Of a stretch of 64,000 nucleotides of DNA, positions 45,815-55,168 are shown in pieces. The translations under genes and the position numbers were made by a program. The stretch is from positions 1 through 64,000 of the forward strand of contig LWDI01000062.1 in assembly GCA_002083475.1 (NCBI GenBank), written 5' to 3'. The notes under the pieces were generated by a model that did no database searches, was not told where the DNA came from, and was given only the letters and a program-made list of their open reading frames with translations. This DNA comes from Proteobacteria bacterium SG_bin5. GTDB lineage: Bacteria > Pseudomonadota > Alphaproteobacteria > Sphingomonadales > Sphingomonadaceae. Position 1 is the stretch's first letter. Each line of letters starts with the position of its first letter.

Positions 45815-47059
45815 ATGATGGGCGATATCGAAACGATCGAAACGGGCGGTAGCACCAAACGCTTCCGGGCGAAGCGCGACGCGATTCTCGCGGCGGCGGC
45901 GCAGGCGATCAACGAACAAAGCGCCAAGGGCATGACCTTCGCCGATGTCGCGCGCCGCGTCGGGCTGAATACGACGAGCGTGACTTATTATTTCAAGCGC
46001 AAGGAAGATTTGGCCGCCGCTTGTTTCGAACATACGCTCGACTGTCTGCAAGCGATGCTCGACGAGGCGCTCGCCGAGCCCACGCCCGAGCGCCGCGTCG
46101 CCCATTATCTCAGCGCCAACATGGCCCGGCTCGCGCGGATCGAGCGCGGCGAGGCGACACCCTTCGCGGTGCTCTCCGATCTGCGCGCGATGGAAGAGCC
46201 GATGCTCGGCCGGCTGATGGGGGGCTGGCGCGAGGTGTTCCGCAAGACGCGCAGCCTCTGGGGCCCCGCCCCCAGCCGCGCCCATACCGATCTCCATGGC
46301 GCGCGCGCGCATGTGCTGCTCGAGAATACGTTTTGGATTCCCGTCTGGCTCGGTCGCTACGAGCCCGATCAATATGCGCGCGTCGAGGCGCGGCTGATGG
46401 CGGTGTTCGCGCACGGCATCGCCGCCCCGGGCAGCGATTGGGCGCCGGCGCTGATCGATCTCGCCGCCGACGAGAGCGAGCCCGGGCGCGAGGCATTTCT
46501 GCTCGCCGCCACCCGGCTGATCAACGAGCTCGGCTATCGCGGCGCCTCGGTGCAGAAGATCGCCTCGCAGCTGAACGTCACCAAGGGCAGCTTCTACCAC
46601 CATCTCGACGCCAAGGACGATCTGGTGATCGCCTGTTTCAAGCGCAGCCTCGACACCATCGCCGAGGCTCAGCGACGGGCGGAGGCGCTGCCCGGCAGCC
46701 ATTGGCACCAATTGTCGAGCGCGATCGCGACCTTGCTCGATTTCCAGTTCAGCGAGCGCGGGCCGCTGATGCGCACCACGGCTTTGTCGGGTCTGTCGCG
46801 CGAGGTGCGCGGGGCGATGGTCGCGCGCTCGAATCGGATCGCGCGGCGCTATGCGGGGCTGATGAGCGACGGCATCGCCGAAGGATCGGTGCGCCCGGTC
46901 GATCCGCTGATCGCCGCGCAAACGCTGATGGCGCTGCAGAACGCCGCGTTCGACATGCGCAAATGGGCGGGCACCATGCCGCGCGAGCGCGCGATCGCTT
47001 TCTATGCCTCGACGCTCGCTTTCGGGCTGTTCGACGATCGGGTGTTGGCGGGCGGCTGA
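45815..47059 (+). CDS. TetR regulator with two DNA-binding domains in one chain
   Basis: A 414-residue protein holding two TetR-type helix-turn-helix regions. The first reads [20 protein letters not shown] through [20 protein letters not shown] (about residues 20-66). The second reads [20 protein letters not shown] through [20 protein letters not shown] (about 224-272). Each is followed by a helical ligand-type domain. It is thus a tandem TetR fusion, acting perhaps as a single-chain pseudodimer. It is divergent from the acyl-CoA dehydrogenase gene and likely controls the minus-strand series. Starts at 45815, 45818 or 45737 are possible; the first is preferred. Confidence 0.88.
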   Translation: MMGDIETIETGGSTKRFRAKRDAILAAAAQAINEQSAKGMTFADVARRVGLNTTSVTYYFKRKEDLAAACFEHTLDCLQAMLDEALAEPTPERRVAHYLSANMARLARIERGEATPFAVLSDLRAMEEPMLGRLMGGWREVFRKTRSLWGPAPSRAHTDLHGARAHVLLENTFWIPVWLGRYEPDQYARVEARLMAVFAHGIAAPGSDWAPALIDLAADESEPGREAFLLAATRLINELGYRGASVQKIASQLNVTKGSFYHHLDAKDDLVIACFKRSLDTIAEAQRRAEALPGSHWHQLSSAIATLLDFQFSERGPLMRTTALSGLSREVRGAMVARSNRIARRYAGLMSDGIAEGSVRPVDPLIAAQTLMALQNAAFDMRKWAGTMPRERAIAFYASTLAFGLFDDRVLAGG

Positions 47060-47093
47060 GCCGGGGCGAAGGCCGAGCGGGGGCGCGTCTTGG

Positions 47094-47454
47094 CCGAGGC
47101 CTGCCCGAATGGATTCCCGCCTTCGCGGGAATGACGATGGGGGGGCCTCTAGAATTTGGTTGGTTGAGATTTAATCCGTTCGCCCCGAGCCCCCGGGTCT
47201 TGGCTTTGCCAAGCCCGAGGACAGGCTTCGGCTTCGCCGAAGTCGAGGGGCGTGCTGCCGGCGCTGCGCTCAGGTCACGTGCCTCGACTTCGGCCCGCAG
47301 GGCCGAAGCCTGCCCTGAGCGGCTGGCTTGCCAGCCAGCCGAAGGGCTCGGCACGAACGGTGGTTCCGTTCGAATAGGACAGACTCTAGCCGTCATGCCC
47401 GCGAAGGCGGGCATCCATTCGGGCTGACTAAGCAATAACCGCGCTCGCGCGACA
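47094..47454. repeat. Intergenic region of about 360 bases made of family D and E repeats
   Basis: Between the TetR gene and the MFS gene no coding frame is credible. The segment 47111-47135 is half of a family D palindrome. Bases 47174-47390 hold a long family E element with cgttcgccccgagc at one end and gctcggcacgaacgg at the other. It has nested hairpins such as cttggctttgccaag and gctggcttgccagc, and ends with aggacagactctagc, like the outer ends of the 425-562 copy. A second family D half lies at 47392-47428. Confidence 0.7.
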
Positions 47455-48771
47455 TCAGCCGGCGCCGGCCCGCCGCTTCAGCAGCACCCCCGCGCGCCAA
47501 TAATGCCAGATCGCCCAGGGCGTCAGCAGCGAGATCAGCAGCATCGAATAGCGCAGCGATTCCTCGCCGAAGCGCGGCCGCAGCCAATCGCTCACCACCC
47601 CGGCGAGCGTCGGCCCCGCGCCCAGCCCGATCAAATTGATCACCAGCAAGGTGATCGCCGCCCACACCGCGCGCATCCGCGTCGGCGCCAGGCCCTGGAT
47701 CAGCGCGAAGCTCGGCCCCAAATAGCTCGAGGCGAGCAGATAGCTCATCAGCACCGCGGCGAAGCCGGTCACGAAATCACCCGCCAGATAAAAGGCGATG
47801 GTGAAGGGCAGCGCGGCGAGCTTGAGCAGCGCGACGAACCACGCCTGGCTGTGCAACCCCCAGCGCCGCCCACACCAATCGGCGATCCTGCCGCCGATCA
47901 CCCCCCCGGCGGCGCCCGCGAAGGCGACCCCGGGGGCATAGATCAGCGCCACGCCCGTCAGGCTCATCCCCAGCGAGCGCTGCAAATAGCTCGGCCCGAA
48001 GCTGCCGACCGCATAGCCGATCAGCGAAGTGAGCGTCACCGCGAGGATCAGATGCACCGCCGGCGCGCAGCGCGCGAGGCTCGCCAGCCCCTCGCCGAGC
48101 GTCGGCTTGGCGGCGGGTGCCAAGGGCACGGGATCACTCAACCCGCGGCGGGGCTCGACCATCACCAGCCACACGATCAGCGCGAGCGCGATGCCGGGCA
48201 GGCCCAGCGCATACATGGCGGTGCGCCAATTATAGGCCGCGGCGATCGAGCCGCCGATGATCGCGCCGAACCCGCCGCCCAGCACCACCCCGGTCGAATA
48301 AATCCCCATCGCCCCGGCGCGTTTTTCGGGCGGATAGAGATCGGCGATGATCGAATGCGAGGGCGGGCTCGATCCCGCCTCCCCCACGCCCACGCCGATG
48401 CGGTAGATCAGCAATTGGGTGAAGTTGGTCGCGGTGCCGCACAAGGCGGTCATCCCGCTCCACAAGGCGAGCGCGACCGCGATGATCGGGCGCCGCGCAT
48501 AGCGATCCACCGCCCAGGCGACCGGAATGCCGAGCGTCGCGTAGAAGATCGCGAAGGCGAGCCCCGAGAGCAGTCCCAATTGGGTGTCGTTCAGCCGCAG
48601 ATCGGCTTTGATCGGCTCGAGCAGGATCGCCAGGATATAGCGATCCATGAAGCTGAAGAAATAAACGAGCGTCAGCAGCGCGAGCGTCCAACCGCGCAGG
48701 CGCAGCGCGCGGGCATCGGCGGCGGCTTGGTCCGCGCGGGCGCCGGTTGCGGGTTCGGCTAGGCTCGCCAT
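47455..48771 (-). CDS. MFS transporter, spinster-like
   Basis: A 438-residue protein with twelve probable membrane helices. The N-terminal half has YFFSFMDRYILAILLEPIKA, GLLSGLAFAIFYATLGIPVA and the MFS loop AVDRYARRPII; VGVGEAGSSPPSHSIIADLY is a hallmark of the spinster-type bacterial group. The ATG at 48771 gives MASLAEPATGARADQAAADA. It lies downstream of the large TonB-dependent receptor on the same strand, so the two may act as outer- and inner-membrane steps of one uptake route. Confidence 0.9.
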   Translation of the reverse strand: MASLAEPATGARADQAAADARALRLRGWTLALLTLVYFFSFMDRYILAILLEPIKADLRLNDTQLGLLSGLAFAIFYATLGIPVAWAVDRYARRPIIAVALALWSGMTALCGTATNFTQLLIYRIGVGVGEAGSSPPSHSIIADLYPPEKRAGAMGIYSTGVVLGGGFGAIIGGSIAAAYNWRTAMYALGLPGIALALIVWLVMVEPRRGLSDPVPLAPAAKPTLGEGLASLARCAPAVHLILAVTLTSLIGYAVGSFGPSYLQRSLGMSLTGVALIYAPGVAFAGAAGGVIGGRIADWCGRRWGLHSQAWFVALLKLAALPFTIAFYLAGDFVTGFAAVLMSYLLASSYLGPSFALIQGLAPTRMRAVWAAITLLVINLIGLGAGPTLAGVVSDWLRPRFGEESLRYSMLLISLLTPWAIWHYWRAGVLLKRRAGAG

Positions 48772-48822
48772 GGCAATCGCTCCTTCTGTCCGAGCAGCGT
48801 ATCGACCCGATTTCGCACTTAC

Positions 48823-48913
48823 CGTCATGCCGGACTTGGTCCGGCATCCGTGCTGTCCGCGGCCTTCGCAGGACCAGGCGGCGCGGTGGACCCCCGACCA
48901 AGTCCGGGGTGAC
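48823..48913. repeat. Family D intergenic palindrome
   Basis: Arms gtcatgccggacttggtccg and ccgaccaagtccggggtgac with a long centre; between the MFS gene and the receptor gene. Confidence 0.75.
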
Positions 48914-48965
48914 GTGTTCTTCATGGCTCAACTCATTCGGATCGAAACGCCACTTGATCCTTCTG

Positions 48966-49003
48966 TTAAAACAAAACCGCCGCCCGGCGGGTCCGGACGG
49001 CGG
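48966..49003 (-). terminator. Intrinsic terminator of the TonB-dependent receptor gene
   Basis: GC-rich inverted repeats (ccgccg at 48977-48982 / cggcgg at 48998-49003) lie about 30 bases past the receptor stop. On the minus strand they are followed by the T-rich tail ttttgttttaac. This separates the receptor transcript from the MFS gene. Confidence 0.65.
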
Positions 49004-49032
49004 CGAAAGGGGCGCTACACGTGCCTCGCGCC

Positions 49033-52000
49033 TCAGAAACGCTGGGTCACGCCGACGCGCATGTTGAAGCCGAGCGGCGAGGCGGTGAAGGGATCATAGT
49101 TGAAATCGAGCCGGGCGAAGGGCGGCTGTTCGTCGAGCATGTTCTGGAACGACACGAAGAAGGTCGATTTGGTTTCCTTGAGCGCCAGGCGATAAGTGAA
49201 ATCGAGCGTCTTGAACGAGCCGATATTCTGCCCCGCCGTCACCGCCGCCCCGGCGAGCGCGCCGGTGTTGGGGCCGAAGATCGCGGCGGTGCGCTGATCG
49301 GTATAGCCGTCGATATAGTTGAACTGCAGCCGCCCGCTGTGCGGCCCGCGCTGGACGTCGAAATAAGCGAAGCCCTTCACTTGCGGCAGCGGATAAGCGG
49401 TCGTTTGGAAGTTGAGCTTGCCGACCGCGTCGAACGCGGGCTGGACCAATATCCCTTCGACGAAAACGTCGCCGGTCTTATATTCCAGTACGTAAGTGCC
49501 GTTGCCACCCAACGCCAAGTCGAACATACCCCAGCGCCACTTATACTCCGCTTGAAAATCAAGGCCCGACGTCGTCACGTTGGCGTTGTTCTGCAGGAAG
49601 GTACGCAGCCGCGTGACGTTGCCGATGCCGCAAATGCCGCCGCTGAAGTTGAAGCGGTCACGCAAGCGTTCATAGCCGGCTGTCATACAATTGGCGTTGC
49701 CGCTCGCGCCGAAAAGAGCATTGACGATGCCGGCGACCGGCTCGGCCTCGATCGGCCCATTCACGTCGTAGCGGAAATAATCGACGCTGATGTTCAGCCC
49801 CGAATGGTTGATCAGGATGCCGCCGCCATAAGTGGTCGCGCTTTCGGGGTTGAGATTGGGGTTGCCGAGAATGTCGATGGCGCGGAACGAGGTGCCGATC
49901 ACTTGCAGCGAGGTCACCTGACCGTCGAGATTCTGCGGTGGCGGCCCGCGGAAAGTGGTGCCGCCGCCCCCGCGCAGCGCGAGCCACGGCGTCACTTGCC
50001 ACCGCACGCGCCCCTGCGGGTTGAAGGTCGAGCCGACGCGCCCGCCATAATCTTCATACCGCACCGAGAATTGCACGTTGAGCCGATCGGTGACGGGCGC
50101 CTGAAGCTCGCCGAACAGCGCGTAAATCTCGCCCTGGAAGCGCGTATTGCGGTTGGTGCCCAAGAAGCCGAGCGCGCCGGTTTGCTGCGCGCAAATCGCA
50201 TTGGGGTTGACCGGCGAGCCCGGGCAGGGGTTCACCGCCAAATTGGCGTCGGCATTATAGCGCACCGCATAGGTATCGCGGCGATATTGCCCGCCCATCG
50301 CGAAGGAGAGCGCCCCGCCGGGTAGCCTGATCGGCGTCTTGCCGCTCAGCACCATATCGGCGCTCAGGTTGCTCGTGCGCGTGTCGCTGCGGCTGGTGCG
50401 GAAAAAATTGTCGATCGTCGGCAGATCGTTGATGAGCCCCGCGCCGGGAGTCAGGTTGAAACCGGCGGGCGCGCGGGTGCCGGCGAAATTGGCGTTGACT
50501 TGCCCCGTGACCGGATTGTTCGGGATCGCGGTCGAAAACGGGTTGAAATAGGTGCAGCCGTTGGTGCCCGCGAGCGCGGCGAGTTGCGTCTGGGTGAGCC
50601 CCGCGCGCGAGGCGCTGGTCGCGAAGGGGCAGTTCGGCCCGCCAAAGCCGGCGAGCGCGTTTTGCAGCAAGTCGCCGAACGTATCGGTCCCCTCGATCCC
50701 GCGATCATAGACCGAATAGACGAAGCCCGTCTCCAGCGTCAGATCGGGGCCGATATCGCCGGTCAGCCCGCCGCTGATCCGGGTGAGTTCGGACTGGCGC
50801 TGGCTGAACGCCGAGCCGCGGTCGTTGCCCGGCACCTGCTGGAACAAGGGGTTGCCGCCGAGCAGGAAGGGCCGGAACAGCACCGGGAAAGCGAGCGCGG
50901 GCGCGAGCGGCTGGCCGGCGGCGTTGGTAACGCAGCCCGCCGCGGCGCCGTAGAAGGCGCAATAATCGCGCAGCGCCGGGGCATAAGTCGGGACGGCGAA
51001 CACCCCGGCGCCAGCGGCTTGCTGGATCGTCAGCGCGTTGTTGGCCGGCACCGTCGTCAGCGGCGAGGCGGCATAGCCCGAGGGCGGCAGCGTCGGCAGA
51101 TAGCTCGGCGAGGTGGTGATCCGCGTCGAGGACGAGGCGTAGAGCGCGGAGAAATTGGCGGTCAGTCGGTCGGTGATCTCGATCTTGGTTTCGAGATAGG
51201 CCTGATACCGATCCTCGGGCTCGACCAGATTGTCGAACTGGCCGAAATTGGTGAAGCAGCGATCGGTGGTCGAGCCCGGCAACGAGCGGAAGCCGCCCAA
51301 ATTGGTGCAGCCCAAATCGCGCACGAAGTTGAGCGTGCCGCCAAAGCCGAAATTGCCCGGGCTGCCGCCGCCCGTATAGCCGCCTTGCGGATTGTTCTGA
51401 TAAGGCTGCACCGTGAAAGCGCGCTCGGTGGTGCGCAGTTCGGAGCGGCGCTGATAGCCGAACGCCGCCAGGAACTGCAGTGCGCCCTTCTTCATCCCAT
51501 AGCTGACGCCGCCGGTATAATCGCCGTCCGACCCCGGGATGTAGCGATAAGTGCCCTCGACCTGGAAGCCGCGCTGCTCGCTGCGGGTGATGAAGTTCAC
51601 CACGCCCGCGATCGCGTCCGAGCCGTAAGTCGCCGCCGCGCCGTCCTTCAGCACTTCGATGCGGCCGAGCGCCGCTTGCGGGATGAGGTTGATGTCGACC
51701 ACCGGAATGCCGGTGCCGGCCTGCACGATCCGTCGGCCATTCAAAAGCACCAATGTGCGCTGCGGGCCGAGGCCGCGCAGGTTGACGCTCGCCACGCCCT
51801 CGGCGCCTTGCGAGCGCGAGTCGAACTGGTTGGCGTCACCGATCACGCCGTTCGAGCTCGGCAAATTCTTGATGAGATCGAGCGCGGTGGGCGCGCCGCG
51901 ACGCTGGAGCTCGTCATAGCCGATCACGTCGACCGGGAGCGCGGCATCCTCGGGCGTGCCGCGGATGAGCGTGCCGGTGACGACGACATCGGCCGTATCG

Positions 52001-52122
52001 GGCTCGGGGGCGACTTGCGTGGGGGCGTCGGCGCCAGGGGCGGTCTGCGCGGCGGCCGGAGTGACGAGCACCAACGCGAGCGCGGATGCACCGCACGCGC
52101 CGAGAAGCGTCGATTTCTGCAT
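49033..52122 (-). CDS. TonB-dependent outer-membrane receptor
   Basis: A 1029-residue receptor. A signal peptide (LGACGASALALVLVTPAAAQ) is followed by a short N-terminal extension and the TonB-box-like DTADVVVTGTLIRG. The plug domain has SVNLRGLGPQRTLVLLNGRR and EVLKDGAAATYGSDAIAGVV. The long barrel ends with SPLGFNMRVGVTQRF, the expected C-terminal aromatic. Cys pairs in extracellular loops (NPCPGSPVNPNAIC, NCMTAGYE...GGICG) are visible. The wording is of the sphingomonad catabolic receptor type, not a siderophore receptor. The ATG at 52122 has GGGAGAG upstream. It is flanked by MFS and acyl-CoA dehydrogenase genes. Confidence 0.95.
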   Translation of the reverse strand: MQKSTLLGACGASALALVLVTPAAAQTAPGADAPTQVAPEPDTADVVVTGTLIRGTPEDAALPVDVIGYDELQRRGAPTALDLIKNLPSSNGVIGDANQFDSRSQGAEGVASVNLRGLGPQRTLVLLNGRRIVQAGTGIPVVDINLIPQAALGRIEVLKDGAAATYGSDAIAGVVNFITRSEQRGFQVEGTYRYIPGSDGDYTGGVSYGMKKGALQFLAAFGYQRRSELRTTERAFTVQPYQNNPQGGYTGGGSPGNFGFGGTLNFVRDLGCTNLGGFRSLPGSTTDRCFTNFGQFDNLVEPEDRYQAYLETKIEITDRLTANFSALYASSSTRITTSPSYLPTLPPSGYAASPLTTVPANNALTIQQAAGAGVFAVPTYAPALRDYCAFYGAAAGCVTNAAGQPLAPALAFPVLFRPFLLGGNPLFQQVPGNDRGSAFSQRQSELTRISGGLTGDIGPDLTLETGFVYSVYDRGIEGTDTFGDLLQNALAGFGGPNCPFATSASRAGLTQTQLAALAGTNGCTYFNPFSTAIPNNPVTGQVNANFAGTRAPAGFNLTPGAGLINDLPTIDNFFRTSRSDTRTSNLSADMVLSGKTPIRLPGGALSFAMGGQYRRDTYAVRYNADANLAVNPCPGSPVNPNAICAQQTGALGFLGTNRNTRFQGEIYALFGELQAPVTDRLNVQFSVRYEDYGGRVGSTFNPQGRVRWQVTPWLALRGGGGTTFRGPPPQNLDGQVTSLQVIGTSFRAIDILGNPNLNPESATTYGGGILINHSGLNISVDYFRYDVNGPIEAEPVAGIVNALFGASGNANCMTAGYERLRDRFNFSGGICGIGNVTRLRTFLQNNANVTTSGLDFQAEYKWRWGMFDLALGGNGTYVLEYKTGDVFVEGILVQPAFDAVGKLNFQTTAYPLPQVKGFAYFDVQRGPHSGRLQFNYIDGYTDQRTAAIFGPNTGALAGAAVTAGQNIGSFKTLDFTYRLALKETKSTFFVSFQNMLDEQPPFARLDFNYDPFTASPLGFNMRVGVTQRF

Positions 52123-52651
52123 CAATCTCTCCCATCTGAGCCGGGCCACTCGCGGGCACCGTATCCTATCCTCGAATAAACATCGGGCAGGCGTTGGCGT
52201 CAAGCAAAACGCGCGTTGCAAAACGCTACGTTTCTCCGGGTCGGACCAGGGGCGGTCGGATCGGAGCTATGCAACGCTCGCTGAACGATTTTTCGAAAGC
52301 CACGGCGGCGCCGAAAAAAGACGCGGGCAGCGAAAGCGCATCCGGCGCGGACGAATGGCCCGCTTCGAGCCGCACGATGTGCGTCGGTAAAAGCGCCCGT
52401 CCTTCAAATCACGCGCGCCGTCCACCCGGAAATACCCTAGGTCAACTTCCGGCCCGAACTGGGGCCTGCCGCCTGGCGACTTAGGAAGAAGCAGCGGGAC
52501 CCCGGCTCGAGGCCGGGGTCCCGCGTGAATTAGCTGGCGAACCCCGTGCACGATCCATTGGTCGCCCCGGCGAAGGCCAGGGCCTTTGTGAACGGTGGCG
52601 CACCGATCGCGCCGGGCGCCCAAGTCGGTCGGCGCCGAGCCCCCACGCCAC
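52123..52651. other. Intergenic region of about 530 bases without a credible gene
   Basis: The stretch between the receptor start and the acyl-CoA dehydrogenase stop is locally less GC-rich. It holds the receptor promoter area and a perfect 13-bp hairpin, gcgggaccccggc / gccggggtcccgc, at 52494-52524. On the minus strand that hairpin is followed by tgcttcttcc, so it may terminate the acyl-CoA dehydrogenase transcript. A half family D unit (gtcgccccggcgaaggc) starts at 52561. Open frames here have no recognisable protein features. Confidence 0.6.
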
Positions 52652-53713
52652 TCAATAACCGTTCAACCGCGCGAACCGCTCGCGGTGATAAGCGGCATTG
52701 CCCCACATCGCCTCGAGCACCGCCGAACGCTTGATGTAAAAGCCCGCGTCATGCTCGTCGGTCATGCCGATGCCGCCGTGGAGCTGGATCATCTCGCGGC
52801 TCACCAATTTGGCGGTGTCGCTTGCGATCGCCTTGGCGAGGCTCACCGCCTGGTCGAGATCCGACCGGCCCGCGTCGATCGCCTCGAACGCGCCCTCGAC
52901 CGCCGAGCGCATCAGCTCGATTTCGGTGAACATCTTCGCCATCCGGTGCTGCAGCGCCTGGAAGCTGGCGAGCGGCTGGCCGAACTGGACGCGCGTCTTG
53001 AGATAATCATTCGTCGTCTCGAACGCCTGGGTCGCGAGCCCGAGCATTTCGGCGCATACCGCCGCCGTCGCCCGGTCGATGATCGGCTGGGTGGCGACGC
53101 TGAGCTTCTCGGCGGGCGCGGCGTCGAAGCGCACTTCGGCATGGCTGCGCGAATCCGCCATCCGGCGCGGCGCGCGCGCGACCCCTTCGTCGCCCGCCAC
53201 GAGATAAAGGCCGTCGGTCGCGGCGACGACGAACAGCCCGGCGCTATCGCCTTCGGCGACGAACGCCTTGGTGCCGCTCAGCTTGCCGTCCTCGACGCGC
53301 GTCGCGATCCGGCTCGGGTCGTGGACCGGGCCTTCGTCGACCGCGAGCGTCGCGATCAGCGCGCCGCTCGCGATCTGGGGCAGATAGCGCGCCTTGGCGT
53401 CGTCCGAACCGCCGAGCACGATCGCGCTCGCCGCCGCGGCACTCGCCGCGAGCGGGGTGGCGACCAGATTGCGCCCCAATTGTTCGAGCACCAACCCGAG
53501 CGACAAATAGCCGAAGTCGCTGCCGCCGAAACTTTCCGGGATCACGATGCCCGCCAGCCCCATTTCGGCGAGCTTGCCCCAGGCGGCGCGATCGAAGCCT
53601 TCGCTCACCCCCGCATTGCGCAATTTGCGGAACGCGGTGACGGGCGATTCATTGTCCGCCCATTCGCGCACCATGTCGCGCAGCATCACTTGTTCGTCGT
53701 TCAGCACCGCCAT
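52652..53713 (-). CDS. Acyl-CoA dehydrogenase, second of a pair
   Basis: A 353-residue acyl-CoA dehydrogenase: MAVLNDEQVMLRDMVREWAD, LAGIVIPESFGGSDFGYLSL, GTKAFVAEGDSAGLFVVAAT, RVQFGQPLASFQALQHRMAK and IQLHGGIGMTDEHDAGFYIK. It resembles the protein at 36230 in length and order of blocks. The ATG at 53713 is preferred over the GTG before it. It follows the larger dehydrogenase at 53813, forming a second heteromeric pair in the window. Confidence 0.92.
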   Translation of the reverse strand: MAVLNDEQVMLRDMVREWADNESPVTAFRKLRNAGVSEGFDRAAWGKLAEMGLAGIVIPESFGGSDFGYLSLGLVLEQLGRNLVATPLAASAAAASAIVLGGSDDAKARYLPQIASGALIATLAVDEGPVHDPSRIATRVEDGKLSGTKAFVAEGDSAGLFVVAATDGLYLVAGDEGVARAPRRMADSRSHAEVRFDAAPAEKLSVATQPIIDRATAAVCAEMLGLATQAFETTNDYLKTRVQFGQPLASFQALQHRMAKMFTEIELMRSAVEGAFEAIDAGRSDLDQAVSLAKAIASDTAKLVSREMIQLHGGIGMTDEHDAGFYIKRSAVLEAMWGNAAYHRERFARLNGY

Positions 53714-53812
53714 CACGCGCCCTCTCGATTGCTGGGGAAGGACGGGCGGCGGTCTTGCCCGCCGCCGCCTGCGCCCCCCTCTCCTCCCGCGCCCCCTAGG
53801 GGGCCGGCCAAA

Positions 53813-55027
53813 CTATTGGTGATCGAGCATCCCGAGGATGCGCTTGGCGATCACATTGTTCTGGATTTCGGTCGATCCGCCATAGATCGACACCGCCTTG
53901 CCCCACAGCCAGGTGCGGGTTTGGGTGAGTTCGGCCTCGCTGAACCCCTCGCCCTCCCAGCCGAGCCCGGCCATGCCCATGATCTCGATCGCGAGTTCGG
54001 CACGGTCCTGCGTCAGCCGCGCGCCGACATTCTTCATGATCGAACTCGCCGCCGACGGCCCCTGGTTCGATTTGGCCTCGAGCGCGGCGCGGCGCAGCGT
54101 GAGCATGAACGCGCGCTGGTCCATTTCATGGCGGACCAGGCGCATCCGCAGATCCTGGTCGGCGACCTGGCCATTGTCATTGGCGCCGCGATATTCCTTG
54201 GCGAGCTGGCTGAGCGGCTTGCCCGCGAACAGCCGCCCGGCGTTCGACCCGCCGCCCGAAAGCGAGGTGCGTTCGTGCTGGAGCAACCGCTTGCCGATCG
54301 TCCACCCTTGCCCCGGCGCGCCGACCAGATTTTCCTTAGGCACGACGACGTTGGTGAAGAAGGTTTCGCAGAACGGCGATTGGCCGCTGATCATCCGGAT
54401 CGGCCGCACCTCGACGCCCGGCGACTTCATGTCGATCAGCAGGAAGCTGATGCCTTCGTGCTTCTTGCTCTTGTCGGTGCGGACCAAAGCGAAACATTTG
54501 TCGGCCCATTGGCCGCCGCTCGTCCAGGTCTTCTGTCCGTTGACCAGATAATGATCGCCCTTGTCCTCGGCGAAGGTCTGCAGCGACGCAAGGTCCGACC
54601 CCGCGCCCGGCTCCGAATAGCCCTGGCACCAGCGCACTTCGCCCTTGGCGATGGCGGGGATATGTTCGAGCTTTTGCGCCTCGCTGCCATATTCGAGCAG
54701 CGTCGGGCCGAACATCATCACCCCCATGCCGCCGATCGGGTTCCACGCGCCGACGCGCGCCATTTCCTCCTGGAGCACACGCGCCTCGGCGCGCGAGAGG
54801 CCGCCGCCGCCATATTGGGCGGGCCAGGTCGGCACGCCCCAGCCCTTTTCACCCATCGCCTTTTGCCAGCGCGCTTCGTCCTCGCTCGGGCTGTGCGGCC
54901 CCTCCAGCGTGGCGAGCGCATTGTCCTTGCCCTTCAACGCGGGCGGGAAATTCTCGGCGAGCCAGGCGCGCGCCTCGGCGCGGAAATCGTCGAGCGTTCG
55001 GGCTTCGAGTTCGGGCGCGGTGGCCAT
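53813..55027 (-). CDS. Acyl-CoA dehydrogenase, first of a pair
   Basis: A 404-residue acyl-CoA dehydrogenase with [80 protein letters not shown] and the C-terminal SIYGGSTEIQNNVIAKRILG. It is close in pattern to the protein at 34928, so the window holds two copies of the same paired arrangement. The ATG at 55027 (MATAPELEART) follows AAGGATAG. The substrates are probably branched or cyclic acyl-CoA thioesters. Confidence 0.93.
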   Translation of the reverse strand: MATAPELEARTLDDFRAEARAWLAENFPPALKGKDNALATLEGPHSPSEDEARWQKAMGEKGWGVPTWPAQYGGGGLSRAEARVLQEEMARVGAWNPIGGMGVMMFGPTLLEYGSEAQKLEHIPAIAKGEVRWCQGYSEPGAGSDLASLQTFAEDKGDHYLVNGQKTWTSGGQWADKCFALVRTDKSKKHEGISFLLIDMKSPGVEVRPIRMISGQSPFCETFFTNVVVPKENLVGAPGQGWTIGKRLLQHERTSLSGGGSNAGRLFAGKPLSQLAKEYRGANDNGQVADQDLRMRLVRHEMDQRAFMLTLRRAALEAKSNQGPSAASSIMKNVGARLTQDRAELAIEIMGMAGLGWEGEGFSEAELTQTRTWLWGKAVSIYGGSTEIQNNVIAKRILGMLDHQ

Positions 55028-55168
55028 GGCGTCTATCCTTGCCGATACGAATCTGAAGATCGGGTATGGCAATGGCATAGCGCGTGCCCCTTGCCAAGAG
55101 GCGCGCCAGAGAGACCTGGCGCTCGCACGCCAGGCTGCTAGGCTGGCATGGGGAAAAGGGGGAAGCGC

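Noticed and set aside
46749..47435. A 228-codon minus-strand frame over the end of the dual-TetR gene
   Set aside because: It combines the antisense of the TetR gene with repeat DNA and has no protein features.
52194..52484. A 96-codon frame (with MQRSLNDFSKATAAPKKDAG inside) in the large intergenic gap
   Set aside because: No homology-like features, a weak start context, and the tail runs through repeat-like DNA. It could be a remnant, but cannot be supported as a gene.
52595..55141. An 848-codon open frame on the plus strand
   Set aside because: It is antisense to two clear acyl-CoA dehydrogenases. High GC makes such long shadow frames; its translation is Arg/His/Asp-rich without any family pattern.
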